Source of the DNA: a virus
Reading direction: 5' to 3' (one strand)
Length of the DNA: 64,000 bases
IMG/VR virus record: IMGVR_UViG_3300042691_047309
Coordinates: 62,001-126,000 of that record
In this document: piece after piece, positions 34,264 through 43,032 of the stretch
How the letters are laid out: every line of letters begins with the position of its first letter
Numbering within the stretch: the stretch's first letter is position 1
Made by a program: the position numbers and the translations under genes
The notes under the pieces: generated by a model
The model's input: the letters and a program-made list of their open reading frames with translations, nothing else
The model's database searches: none
Told to the model about the DNA's origin: nothing

Positions 34264-35826
34264 TTATTGAATTATTATTTTTATAGTTTTATTTTGATTT
34301 ATTAAGTAATACTGACCCGGAGTACTGATACTAACAATTATATCATTTGATCTAATTTCTGTAACTAAACTTCCGACACTATCAAATATTTTTGAATCTG
34401 ATGGTAAATTTGCTATATTAAAAATGCCATTGTTAGGATTCGGATATACACTAAATTCAGAGTCACTTAAAGTATTAAAATGATTACCGTTATTACCCTG
34501 TCCATTGCCATTATTAGAATTAGAATTATTATTGATTACTCCGTTTTGACTTCCTAATTGTGAATTGTCATACCCTGGATTAGAAGGATCGAATCCGTCG
34601 CTATTTCCGTGTCCATTATTATTGTCATTATCTATAACCAAAGTCATTTCATAAGCAATTCTTACTGCTTCTGCTGAGTTTAATCTACCAGAACCCAACT
34701 TTCCTAAATATTGTGGATTTATTGAATAAATATCCACAGCTGTTATTCTAAGAATAGAATCAATTTCTGAATTTGTAATATTTGGATTCACTGATAACAT
34801 AAGAGCAATTGTACCAGATACATAAGGAGCAGCAAAAGAGGTTCCGGATGAATATGAATACCAACCCGGTGCAGCACTTAGTGGAACATTGTAACCAGGT
34901 GCGCAAATATCCACAGTTGAATTATGTTGATGTGTTGATCCATTTTGAGAAATATGACTATCATTTTGACCAACACTAGTAACTGAAAAAACGTGGTTGT
35001 AAGCGGCTGGATAAACTAAGTTATCAGGTCCACCACAAGTTGAGCCATTGCCAGCAGATGCTACTATAAATGTTCCGTTATTCCATACTTCGTCTATTGC
35101 TAATTGAGCGTAATAGTTATATGTGCAACCAGAAGCCCAACTCAGATTTATTACTTTATAACCATTATAAGATGCTTTTAACATATCATTATAATTCATT
35201 CTAAAAAGACCAAGTGAAGAATTATATCCAATTGAACTTATTCCTGTTGAGTTATTAGTATTCCCAGCAGCTGTAATTGCAACAGCTGTTCCGTGTGTTT
35301 TTGTAGATGTATTTGTAACATCATAGTATTTTACTTTTCCTACTAATTCTTCGTGATTTTGATAGAAGTTTTGGTCTGAAATAGCTATTCTAACAGATGT
35401 ATCACCGGTAGTATAAGACCAGGCGCCTTCGGCATTTATTAAACTAAGTGCCCAGTTATTAGAGAAAGAAGATGTGTAATCGTTAGGAAGTTCTAAAGTC
35501 TCAAATTTAGGAGCGATTTCAACCTTAGAGACTACAGTCGATTTGTTTGTAAGATTTTGTAATAATTCTACTTCATTACAGTTACAATCTATTTGATAAA
35601 CATTTTGTAATTTTTGATTTTTAGAGTCAGGAAATACTTTTTGAACATTTGTAATTTGGTATGTTTCTAAAACAGAGTTTAATTCTTGATTTTGAGAATA
35701 CAATTTATCACCTCTCATTTGTGGTACATTTTGGGACTCATTAATTGTCATCCAAACTGAATTTTGAGCCATTAAGTTTACACTTACTATTAAGATTGAT
35801 GTGATAAGTAGAATTAATTTTTTCAT
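34264..35826 (-). CDS. Secreted subtilisin-like serine protease with T9SS sorting domain
   Basis: A 520-aa protein. Signal peptide MKKLILLITSILIVSVNLMA (cleaved before QNS), then an S8 catalytic domain with the triad in VRIAISDQNF (Asp), TKTHGTAVAIT (His) and SYSSGTSFAAPYVSG (Ser). An Asn/Gly-rich linker (residues about 400-440) leads to a C-terminal domain beginning SVYPNPNNGIFNIANL, the type A T9SS sorting signal, ending QNKTIKIIIQ. It would cross the outer membrane by the host T9SS and act at or outside the cell surface. Confidence 0.92.
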   Translation of the reverse strand: MKKLILLITSILIVSVNLMAQNSVWMTINESQNVPQMRGDKLYSQNQELNSVLETYQITNVQKVFPDSKNQKLQNVYQIDCNCNEVELLQNLTNKSTVVSKVEIAPKFETLELPNDYTSSFSNNWALSLINAEGAWSYTTGDTSVRIAISDQNFYQNHEELVGKVKYYDVTNTSTKTHGTAVAITAAGNTNNSTGISSIGYNSSLGLFRMNYNDMLKASYNGYKVINLSWASGCTYNYYAQLAIDEVWNNGTFIVASAGNGSTCGGPDNLVYPAAYNHVFSVTSVGQNDSHISQNGSTHQHNSTVDICAPGYNVPLSAAPGWYSYSSGTSFAAPYVSGTIALMLSVNPNITNSEIDSILRITAVDIYSINPQYLGKLGSGRLNSAEAVRIAYEMTLVIDNDNNNGHGNSDGFDPSNPGYDNSQLGSQNGVINNNSNSNNGNGQGNNGNHFNTLSDSEFSVYPNPNNGIFNIANLPSDSKIFDSVGSLVTEIRSNDIIVSISTPGQYYLINQNKTIKIIIQ

Positions 35827-36086
35827 AACATTTTTTGTTTTTTTGTTTTATAATTTATATAGTTAGATACTACTGAAAAAGACACTGATTTTGACAGTTC
35901 CGAATGTAATTTACACATTCACTTATAGTAAGACATACATATAGATACTTACTAATATAAGTAATACTACTTAGTTAAATTTTTTTGATCATTGGATATA
36001 CTAAAATGCTCAAATCATTAGGTTTTACTGAATCTTTGTATTAAATATAAATATATACTATAGGGATTAAAAATTATTTTTCAATT
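35827..36086. other. Divergent intergenic region with inverted half-sites
   Basis: Between the divergent subtilase and adhesin genes. TACTTA (35946-35951), TAAGTA (35958-35963) and TACTTA (35968-35973) form two back-to-back inverted repeats, and GAATGT...ACATTC (35912-35930) can form a hairpin. Likely regulatory. No TAnnTTTG promoter is obvious; ATATATA lies at about 36050. Confidence 0.5.
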
Positions 36087-38246
36087 ATGATAAAGTTTTA
36101 TTTATTTTTATTATCAACCATTTTATTGGTCACAAATTCGTTATCACAAATAAATGAGGGTTTTGAGAGTGGTCTACCCGCTAGCTATACAACTACGACA
36201 TCTTATACACTAAGTTCCGGAACTTGGACTGGTCAAGCAAGTGGTGTTATTGGAAACACAACTGCAACTTGGATTAAAAGTGGCACTAGATCCTGCCAGC
36301 TTAGGTCACAGGTTGGATCACAGATAACCACTCCGACTATTACTCAAACAGTTGGCACAGTAACGTTTTGGGCATCAAGAACATCAGGTAGTGGAAGTTC
36401 TTTACAAGTAAATTACTCTACAGATGGTGGGACTACTTGGGTAGCTGCTACCGGATCACCCTTTAGTCTAAACACAACAGTAAGTCAATACACAGCTACT
36501 GTAAATACGACGAGTGTGAATGTCAAATTACAGTTTTATAGAACAGCAGGAACCGTTAATATAGACGATGTTGTTATTAATAAAAATAATAATTCCGTAT
36601 GTTCAACAGTAACAACACTTTCTTTACCATCAACCGTTGGATCAACGACGACTACAGGAACACAGACAACTTGTGGAAAAGTAAATGATTTTCCGGCTGG
36701 TTCTTTTGGATCCTCACTTTACGGTGATGGTCAAGATGCTGTTTGGCAAATTGATGTTCCGGTTAGTGGAGGTAATTATAAATTCGATATAGGAGGTGCT
36801 GGAACTTATAAAATATTATCTTTACACTCTTCTTGTTCCCCAACAAGTGGAAACGCTTTAAATTGGATCACAACTTCATCAGGAACAACTGGTAATTTCT
36901 CACAAAATCTTACAACGGGAACATACTATCTATGGGTAGATACGTGGCCATCTCCTGATTGTGGTCAGTACTCCATAACCATTACAAGATTAGCAAATCC
37001 ACCAGCTCCAAGTTGTATTTCATCACCGACATCTCCAACTAACGGTCAAACAGATGTCAGTACAGCCCCAACGTTATCATGGCCAACCGCATCTAACGCT
37101 ACAAGTTATGATGTATATTTTGGGTCTACTTTACCGATCACACCAACGATTAACGTTACTACAACATCTTATACTCCAAGTTCATTATCAATCACTACAA
37201 CATATTATTGGAAAATAGTACCTAAAAATTCTTCGGGTGAGCCTACAGGGTGTTCAACATGGTCTTTTACTACTTTAACACCAATTACTAATGACGACCC
37301 TTCAGGATCAACAACTTTAATTGTTAATGATCCTTTAGGTTATAAAACTTTTACGAATGTTGGATCATCAAATACGACAACAGAATCTTCACCTACATGT
37401 GCATCATATAATGGTGAGGATGTTTGGTTTAAGGTAGTTGTACCGAATGGGATAACAACGCTTGATTTTGATACTCAAACAGGTGGTATAACTGATGGTG
37501 GTATGTCTATTTACAGAGGAACTATTGGTTCTTTAACTCAAATTGAATGTGATGATGATGATGCATTAGATGGTCTAATGTCTTGGATATATCGAGAAGA
37601 TTTTACTCCCGGTGAAACAATTTATATCAGATTTTGGGAATATGGTGGTGGTACAGGAACATTTAAGATTTATGTTAGTACTCCTCAAGCACTACCAGTT
37701 GAACTAATTAGTTTTAATGCAACTTGTTCCGATGAAGGTATATTAATTAACTGGAAAACCGCTTCTGAACATAATAGTTCCCACTTTACACTTGAGAAGT
37801 CAAGAGATGGCGAAGATTGGTCTCAAATTTATACCGAACAAGCAGCTGGTAATAGCAATCAAATTATTACTTATAGTTTCACAGATAAAAACACTATTAA
37901 CGGTATTAATTACTATAGATTGAACCAATATGATATAGATGGTGTTTATGAACAATACGGACCTATTTCTGCAAATTGTTTAGAAAAAACAAAAGGATAT
38001 TTTTCTACTTTTCCGAATCCAAGTTTTTCAACATTTAATATTACTGTCAATAATGAAAGTATTATCGGTGAATCTATTATAGAAATAGTAGATGATATTG
38101 GTAGAAAAATAACAAATAAAAATGTCACTGTAAGTCCTGGAATAAACCTTTTCAACTTAAATATAGATATCGAACCAGGTATTTATTACATAAACATTCA
38201 TAATGATTATTTTTCTACCGATGTAATAAAACAAATTATAAGGTAA
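36087..38246 (+). CDS. Secreted multi-domain surface protein with T9SS sorting domain
   Basis: A 719-aa protein. Signal peptide MIKFYLFLLSTILLVTNSLS, then a jelly-roll-like region (residues 22-170, INEGFESGLPASY), a region resembling pre-peptidase beta domains (residues about 190-300), a fibronectin-like repeat (SPTSPTNGQTDVSTAPTLSW), another beta domain (GEDVWFKVVVPNG) and the common Bacteroidota PVELISFNA stretch. The C-terminus has PNPSFSTFNITVNN, a type A T9SS signal, ending DVIKQIIR. Higher G+C than its neighbours. Probably host-derived surface adhesin. Confidence 0.9.
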   Translation: MIKFYLFLLSTILLVTNSLSQINEGFESGLPASYTTTTSYTLSSGTWTGQASGVIGNTTATWIKSGTRSCQLRSQVGSQITTPTITQTVGTVTFWASRTSGSGSSLQVNYSTDGGTTWVAATGSPFSLNTTVSQYTATVNTTSVNVKLQFYRTAGTVNIDDVVINKNNNSVCSTVTTLSLPSTVGSTTTTGTQTTCGKVNDFPAGSFGSSLYGDGQDAVWQIDVPVSGGNYKFDIGGAGTYKILSLHSSCSPTSGNALNWITTSSGTTGNFSQNLTTGTYYLWVDTWPSPDCGQYSITITRLANPPAPSCISSPTSPTNGQTDVSTAPTLSWPTASNATSYDVYFGSTLPITPTINVTTTSYTPSSLSITTTYYWKIVPKNSSGEPTGCSTWSFTTLTPITNDDPSGSTTLIVNDPLGYKTFTNVGSSNTTTESSPTCASYNGEDVWFKVVVPNGITTLDFDTQTGGITDGGMSIYRGTIGSLTQIECDDDDALDGLMSWIYREDFTPGETIYIRFWEYGGGTGTFKIYVSTPQALPVELISFNATCSDEGILINWKTASEHNSSHFTLEKSRDGEDWSQIYTEQAAGNSNQIITYSFTDKNTINGINYYRLNQYDIDGVYEQYGPISANCLEKTKGYFSTFPNPSFSTFNITVNNESIIGESIIEIVDDIGRKITNKNVTVSPGINLFNLNIDIEPGIYYINIHNDYFSTDVIKQIIR

Positions 38247-38250
38247 TTAA

Positions 38251-38284
38251 AAAAACGAGTTATTTAAATAACTCGTTTTTTTTG
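38251..38284. terminator. Terminator after the 36087 gene
   Basis: AAAAACGAGTTATTT and AAATAACTCGTTTTT form a long perfect stem followed by T residues. Confidence 0.9.
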
Positions 38285-38359
38285 CTCATTAGTCTGTATA
38301 TAATGCTCAATTTGTATTTTTTATAGCTAAACTTGATTGACTAAATTGATATATAGGGT

Positions 38360-40258
38360 ATGAGAATTATATTTAAACATAATTTATTATTTCTATTTTG
38401 TTTATTGACAAACTTTTTACTTGCACAACCAGCAAATGATAATTGTTCTGGTGCTCAAAATTTAGGAAATTTACCAACACCTGCATCTTGCCCAAGTGGT
38501 ATTGGAACATCAGTAAATGTCACAGGAACCACAGTTGGAGCAACACCTACAAATCCATATAACTACCTTTTAGGTTGTCAAACTGGTGGAAATCAACCAG
38601 CACCAGCTAATGACGTTTGGTATAGATTTGTCGCAACCGGAAATCAAGTAAATATAAATATAACAGCAGGATCTCCGGTATTAGCAAATCCAGCAATAAC
38701 ACTTTGGACAGGAACTTGCGGTAATCTAACCGGAGTTGGATGTGATAATAATGGAACAAATGCTGGTGCTAATTCTGCAATTTTTGAGCCTTTAACATCT
38801 GGTCAAACTTATTATATTCAAGTATCTGGCTCTACATCAACGGCTACTGGTAACTTTAACCTTTCTGTAAATTCACAAAATGATTGTTCAGATTGTCTTC
38901 AAGGTTCTTATATAACTGCTACTCCTGCTCCAACAAATGGAACTTATCCACCAAATACTCAAGTGACTTTTTGTTATACAATCACTTCTTTTAATCAGGT
39001 AAGTGCAAACTGGATACATGGAGTGATACCTTCTTTTGGTGCTGGTTGGAATCCAACAACTTTACAATCAGTGAGTGCTCCAAATGCTTCCGCGGGATAT
39101 GTTTGGACTTGGACTAATGGACCACTGGGTTTAGGTTGGTATGTTGATTATGATCCAGTAGGACCAACCGGTCCAGATGGAAATGTCACTAATAACTATG
39201 GAACTTCTAATATAAATGGAACGGGAACTTGGACTTTTTGTTGGAGAATTACAACTGATCCAAATTGCACCGGTGGAACTGACCTTTCGGTAGATGTCAA
39301 TACAACGTCTGATGGGGAGACCGGTAACTGGACTTCTGTTGCTTGTCAAGACGACCCAGTTTATCAATTTTCATCCACATTAATATGTTGCACAAATCCA
39401 ACTGTAACATTATCCAATCAAACTATTTGTCAGGGTCAAAGCGTGACTCTAACTCCTACGGTTAGTCCTGGTGGTGGAACTTACTCTTGGTCATCTGGTC
39501 AAATAACTTCTTCTATTACGGTTACACCTTCAACAACTACATCCTATACCGTTACATATGCGACCGGTTCTTGTTTTTCAACTGCGACTGCTACGGTAAC
39601 TGTTAATACACAAACTACACCAACATTTACACAATTAGGACCTTTCTGTTCAGGAACTTCATTTACCTTACCAACAACATCAAATAATGGAATCACCGGT
39701 TCTTGGTCACCTGCTATTAACAATACATCAACAACAACTTATACATTCACTCCAACTGCTGGTCAATGTGCTTCAACTGCAACAATGACAGTTACAATAA
39801 ATCCACAAACAGTTCCAACATTTACGCAAGTAGGACCTTTTTGTTCTGGAACTTCATTTACTTTACCAACAACATCAAATAATGGAATAACAGGAACTTG
39901 GTCTCCTGTAATCAATAATACCTCAACAACAACTTATACATTTACACCAACTGTCGGTCAATGTGCTCAATCAACTACGATTACAATAACAATAAGCCCT
40001 CAAGTTACTGCTACTGTCACCGGAACAAATCCAACTTGCGACAACGCCTGTGATGGAACAGCAACTACCACACCACTTACCGGAACTCCCCCTTACACTT
40101 ATGTATGGACTCCTTCTGGTGGTACACAAACCATCACAAATTTATGTGAAGGAACTTATAATGTAACTATCACTGACTCTTTTGGATGTCAAACAACAGG
40201 AAGTGTAACCCTAACAGACCCGGTTGCACCAGTGTTGGGTCCAATTAGTCATGACTAA
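38360..40258 (+). CDS. Secreted repeat-containing surface protein
   Basis: A 632-aa protein with signal peptide [20 protein letters not shown], a [13 protein letters not shown] domain of Bacteroidota surface proteins, and Ig/PKD-like repeats. Two repeats of 65 residues (starting [15 protein letters not shown] at about 422 and 487) are nearly identical. There is no type A sorting domain; it ends VLGPISHD. The next gene ends in the similar LSPIQHD. First gene of a three-gene set to 41447. Confidence 0.85.
   Translation: MRIIFKHNLLFLFCLLTNFLLAQPANDNCSGAQNLGNLPTPASCPSGIGTSVNVTGTTVGATPTNPYNYLLGCQTGGNQPAPANDVWYRFVATGNQVNINITAGSPVLANPAITLWTGTCGNLTGVGCDNNGTNAGANSAIFEPLTSGQTYYIQVSGSTSTATGNFNLSVNSQNDCSDCLQGSYITATPAPTNGTYPPNTQVTFCYTITSFNQVSANWIHGVIPSFGAGWNPTTLQSVSAPNASAGYVWTWTNGPLGLGWYVDYDPVGPTGPDGNVTNNYGTSNINGTGTWTFCWRITTDPNCTGGTDLSVDVNTTSDGETGNWTSVACQDDPVYQFSSTLICCTNPTVTLSNQTICQGQSVTLTPTVSPGGGTYSWSSGQITSSITVTPSTTTSYTVTYATGSCFSTATATVTVNTQTTPTFTQLGPFCSGTSFTLPTTSNNGITGSWSPAINNTSTTTYTFTPTAGQCASTATMTVTINPQTVPTFTQVGPFCSGTSFTLPTTSNNGITGTWSPVINNTSTTTYTFTPTVGQCAQSTTITITISPQVTATVTGTNPTCDNACDGTATTTPLTGTPPYTYVWTPSGGTQTITNLCEGTYNVTITDSFGCQTTGSVTLTDPVAPVLGPISHD
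39621..40010 (+). repeat. Two tandem 195-bp repeats
   Basis: The copies begin at 39621 and 39816 and are in frame, encoding two 65-residue modules. Differences are mostly synonymous or conservative, so the duplication is not fresh or is under selection. Confidence 0.85.
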
Positions 40259-40275
40259 AAATAAAAAAAAGAAAA

Positions 40276-40863
40276 ATGAAAAAACTATTAACTTCTCTAG
40301 TTGTTTTGTTTGTGAGTGTTGTTTCCTACTCTCAAACTTTTACAACTACTCAACCAGACACGGTGTGTTTTGGTTCGACAACTCCTTCAACTTATCAAGT
40401 TGCTAACATTGGTTCAGGAACTTATACTTGGACCATTCCTGCTTGCGCATCTATTGTATCTGGGCAAGGAACAAATCAAATTCAAGTCAATTGGTCTAAC
40501 TGTCCAGCTGGTTTAATTCCTAATGCTGTTTCTGTTACATATGCATCTCCAGCTCCAGCTAACTGTCCCGCTCTTCCAGTTGATATGGATGTTTTAATTT
40601 ATCAAGTTGTACCGACAATCACAGCTTTAGGTCCATTTTGTGAATCTGATCCTTGTGTGACTTTAGTTGGAACTCCAGCGGGTGGAACATGGACTGGATT
40701 AGGTGTTTCAGGAAACCAATTCTGTCCTGATAACGTAGCTAATGGAACTAACGCTACATCAACAGTTACTTATACACTTACAAATGGTGGATGTACATTT
40801 ACTACATCGGTAGTTGTTCCGGTTTATGGAACTCCTACACTTTCACCTATACAACACGATTAA
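40276..40863 (+). CDS. Secreted small surface protein
   Basis: A 195-aa protein with signal peptide MKKLLTSLVVLFVSVVSYS, a PKD-like region (TYTWTIPACASIVSGQGTN) and a module starting PTITALGPFCESDPC that is related to the 65-residue repeats of the preceding protein. Ends TLSPIQHD. It begins 17 bp after the previous gene and belongs to the same transcript. Confidence 0.85.
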   Translation: MKKLLTSLVVLFVSVVSYSQTFTTTQPDTVCFGSTTPSTYQVANIGSGTYTWTIPACASIVSGQGTNQIQVNWSNCPAGLIPNAVSVTYASPAPANCPALPVDMDVLIYQVVPTITALGPFCESDPCVTLVGTPAGGTWTGLGVSGNQFCPDNVANGTNATSTVTYTLTNGGCTFTTSVVVPVYGTPTLSPIQHD

Positions 40864-40880
40864 AAATAATATAAAGTAAA

Positions 40881-41447
40881 ATGTTGAGATTATTAAGTTT
40901 CATATTTATAATGATGTGTTTTGGTTTGTTTTCACAACAAACTTTACAAATATGCCCTGGTGAAAGCGAGACAGTTACTTATTGGACTGAAACTACAACA
41001 CCGGGAGAGATAGTGTGGTCTGTAAATGGAACATCTTATTATAGTGATCAACTTGTTATGAACTGGACACAACCTGGAACTTATAATATATCAGTCACTC
41101 AAACAAATGGAATTTGTGAAGATAGTAAATACTTTACAGTTATTATAAGTTCTTGTGATGATTTAATTTATTATGTTCCTAATTCATTCACACCGGATGA
41201 TGATAATTTTAACAACATATTTCAACCTGTATTCACAGAAGGATTTGATCCATTTGATTTTCATTTAACTATATTTGATAGATGGGGTGAGATTATATTT
41301 GAGTCATATGATGCCTCAAAAGGATGGAATGGATATTATGGAAACAAAAAGTGTCAAGATGGGGTATATACCTGGAAAATCGAATTTGGAAGACCTGGTA
41401 TAGATGATAGAGAAGTTATAGTAGGACACGTAGTTTTAATAAGATAA
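40881..41447 (+). CDS. Secreted protein with type B T9SS (gliding-motility-associated) C-terminal domain
   Basis: A 188-aa protein. Signal peptide MLRLLSFIFIMMCFGLFS, a PKD-like middle (GEIVWSVNGTSYYSDQLV), and a C-terminal type B domain: YYVPNSFTPDDDNFNNIF, FHLTIFDRWGEIIFES and GWNGYYGNKKCQDGVYTWKI, ending VGHVVLIR. In Bacteroidota, such domains send proteins through the T9SS. It may anchor or co-assemble with the two preceding proteins, which lack their own sorting domain. Confidence 0.9.
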   Translation: MLRLLSFIFIMMCFGLFSQQTLQICPGESETVTYWTETTTPGEIVWSVNGTSYYSDQLVMNWTQPGTYNISVTQTNGICEDSKYFTVIISSCDDLIYYVPNSFTPDDDNFNNIFQPVFTEGFDPFDFHLTIFDRWGEIIFESYDASKGWNGYYGNKKCQDGVYTWKIEFGRPGIDDREVIVGHVVLIR

Positions 41448-41448
41448 A

Positions 41449-41477
41449 AAAATCCATCAGAAATGATGGATTTTTTG
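41449..41477. terminator. Terminator after the T9SS set
   Basis: AAATCCATCA and TGATGGATTT pair around GAAA and are followed by a T run. Right border of the cassette. Confidence 0.85.
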
Positions 41478-41487
41478 TTTTTATCCT

Positions 41488-41495
41488 TATATTTG
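41488..41495 (+). promoter_or_regulatory. Bacteroidota-type -7 element TATATTTG
   Basis: Ends exactly 4 nt before ATG 41500. Directly follows the terminator. Confidence 0.6.
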
Positions 41496-41499
41496 CATT

Positions 41500-41865
41500 A
41501 TGGATAAGTCGAGAATTAATGATATGGTTGATAGAAAAATAATACAGTCTTTTCAAGAAGGATTTTCTATTGGTTCTATTCAATCAGATCTTAAAGTCAG
41601 AATAAGAAATTTCACTAACACTATTGGAAAGGATAGTAGTGTGAATTATATGCAGTTATATGATACTAAATTTGAAGATATTCCAAACATTCGTCATAGA
41701 TATGGTATAACCTACATAAAACAGTGTCAAAAAAGATTACAGGATTTAGATTGGATTATTGAGAAGAAATCAAAATTTAGTAATATGACTTATTCTAAGG
41801 TATTTAAATTAATTCAGTTTAGAGAAAAACTCGAATCTACTGCAAAAATTTATCCATTCAAATAG
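41500..41865 (+). CDS. Hypothetical protein
   Basis: A 121-aa basic protein starting MDKSRINDMVDRKIIQSF, mainly helical. No recognised family. Own host-type promoter; monocistronic because another promoter lies before the next gene. Confidence 0.6.
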   Translation: MDKSRINDMVDRKIIQSFQEGFSIGSIQSDLKVRIRNFTNTIGKDSSVNYMQLYDTKFEDIPNIRHRYGITYIKQCQKRLQDLDWIIEKKSKFSNMTYSKVFKLIQFREKLESTAKIYPFK

Positions 41866-41888
41866 TTTGTAAATTTTAATATTTTCCT

Positions 41889-41896
41889 TATATTTG
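41889..41896 (+). promoter_or_regulatory. Bacteroidota-type promoter TTTG-N19-TATATTTG
   Basis: TTTG at 41866-41869 is 19 bp upstream. The element ends 4 nt before ATG 41901. Confidence 0.7.
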
Positions 41897-41900
41897 TTGT

Positions 41901-42122
41901 ATGAAAATCAATAAAGGAAACCTCTGGACAATTCTTGAAAAATATGACTCAAAAGACTACGATGGTCTTTGTAATGGTCTTTCTCGTATAATTCAAGGTA
42001 AATCTACTTCTGGTGATCTGCTTGATGTTTTCACTTACATGGAAAAAATTCAAAAAGAAGATAGAGACATTATCGAAAACGAAATCGGAAACGATATCAC
42101 GAATGTACTTTTCTGTATCTAA
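41901..42122 (+). CDS. Hypothetical protein
   Basis: A 73-aa protein starting MKINKGNLWTILEKYDSKDY. No family recognised. Strong host-type promoter suggests early expression. Confidence 0.6.
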   Translation: MKINKGNLWTILEKYDSKDYDGLCNGLSRIIQGKSTSGDLLDVFTYMEKIQKEDRDIIENEIGNDITNVLFCI

Positions 42123-42196
42123 TTTTCATGTAACATCATGATGATATAACTATATTATATGTTATGGTTTTTTAAAGTTTAATGATAGTGGATTTT

Positions 42197-42937
42197 TTAT
42201 AGTCTAATCCATTCTTTAAACCTCAATAAAGATTCTTTTAATGTTTCTACAAAATCAAAATCAATCAAGAATTGACCGAACTCTTCAACATATTTTTCTT
42301 TTGACTCATCGTTGGGGTTTTTTAGAAACTGCCAATTAAATGATAATTGAGTAGGTGTTTTAAATCCAAAGAAACTAAGAACTTCTTTTTCTAATTTGAC
42401 AGCTTCTGAACCATTCCAGTTATGACCAACTGCAATTACTCCGGCTTCTTTATTTTTAAGTAGATTACTTTCACCAAGTGTTGTGTGTCTGTTTTCAAGC
42501 CAAGTCAATCTTTCAATAAGTGATGTATAAATAGCATTCATTTTACCCCATCTTATTGATCCAAAAAAGATAACTATATCAGCGTCAAAAATAGCATTTG
42601 CTACTTTATACATTTCATCTGATTTGTTGTTAAGTGATGCCCAACATCTTATATGACCTGTTGGATTCTTTTCTTTATCTTTAAGAATGGCATCTTTTAA
42701 TCCACAAGTATTTCCTCTTTTAGTTGAAACATTACCTTCACAAGAAAATATTTTAAGCTTTGCAACATTTATTATTTGACATCTATCGCTTCCTAATTTT
42801 TTCATAATCTCCTCAGCAATGATAGAAGACTTCGGAAGCTCTTTATCACCAGACCATCTATTCGATGTGGTTAAGAAAAGAATTTTCTTTTTGTTATTCT
42901 TCTTTAGATAATTGTAAAGTCTTTTTAACTCGGTCAT
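42197..42937 (-). CDS. NADPH-dependent FMN reductase-like flavoprotein
   Basis: A 246-aa flavodoxin-fold protein. The FMN phosphate-binding region is LFLTTSNRWSGDKELPKSS, followed by ADIVIFFGSIRWGKMNA and a VIAVGHNWNGSEA loop. It may reduce a quinone, azo compound or flavin; partner unknown. Late motif 3 nt upstream. Unusual metabolic gene for a phage. Confidence 0.8.
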   Translation of the reverse strand: MTELKRLYNYLKKNNKKKILFLTTSNRWSGDKELPKSSIIAEEIMKKLGSDRCQIINVAKLKIFSCEGNVSTKRGNTCGLKDAILKDKEKNPTGHIRCWASLNNKSDEMYKVANAIFDADIVIFFGSIRWGKMNAIYTSLIERLTWLENRHTTLGESNLLKNKEAGVIAVGHNWNGSEAVKLEKEVLSFFGFKTPTQLSFNWQFLKNPNDESKEKYVEEFGQFLIDFDFVETLKESLLRFKEWIRL

Positions 42938-42940
42938 GTT

Positions 42941-42951
42941 TTATATATTAA
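42941..42951 (-). promoter_or_regulatory. Putative late promoter TTAATATATAA
   Basis: Exact consensus copy on the minus strand, 3 nt upstream of ATG 42937. Confidence 0.55.
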
Positions 42952-43007
42952 AAGTTTTGAATACAATTTTTTATTAAATATAAAATTACTTAAAAGTCTT
43001 TGATAAA

Positions 43008-43032
43008 AAAAAGGACTCTAAGTCCTTTTTTT
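43008..43032. terminator. Terminator between 42937 and 43032 genes
   Basis: AAGGACT and AGTCCTT pair around CTA with A and T runs on the two sides; it ends the minus-strand coiled-coil gene. Confidence 0.8.

Noticed and set aside
39621-40010. Possible CRISPR or non-coding repeat array
   Set aside because: The two 195-bp repeats are in frame, encode 65-residue beta modules and have no spacers.
34101-41477. Window is a bacterial chromosome because of DnaK, PrkA, SpoVR and T9SS genes
   Set aside because: T4-type topoisomerase, RNase H/FEN, endolysin, many packaged-type proteins and dense overlapping small genes on both sides argue for a phage. A chimeric assembly at the T9SS cassette remains possible and should be checked with reads.
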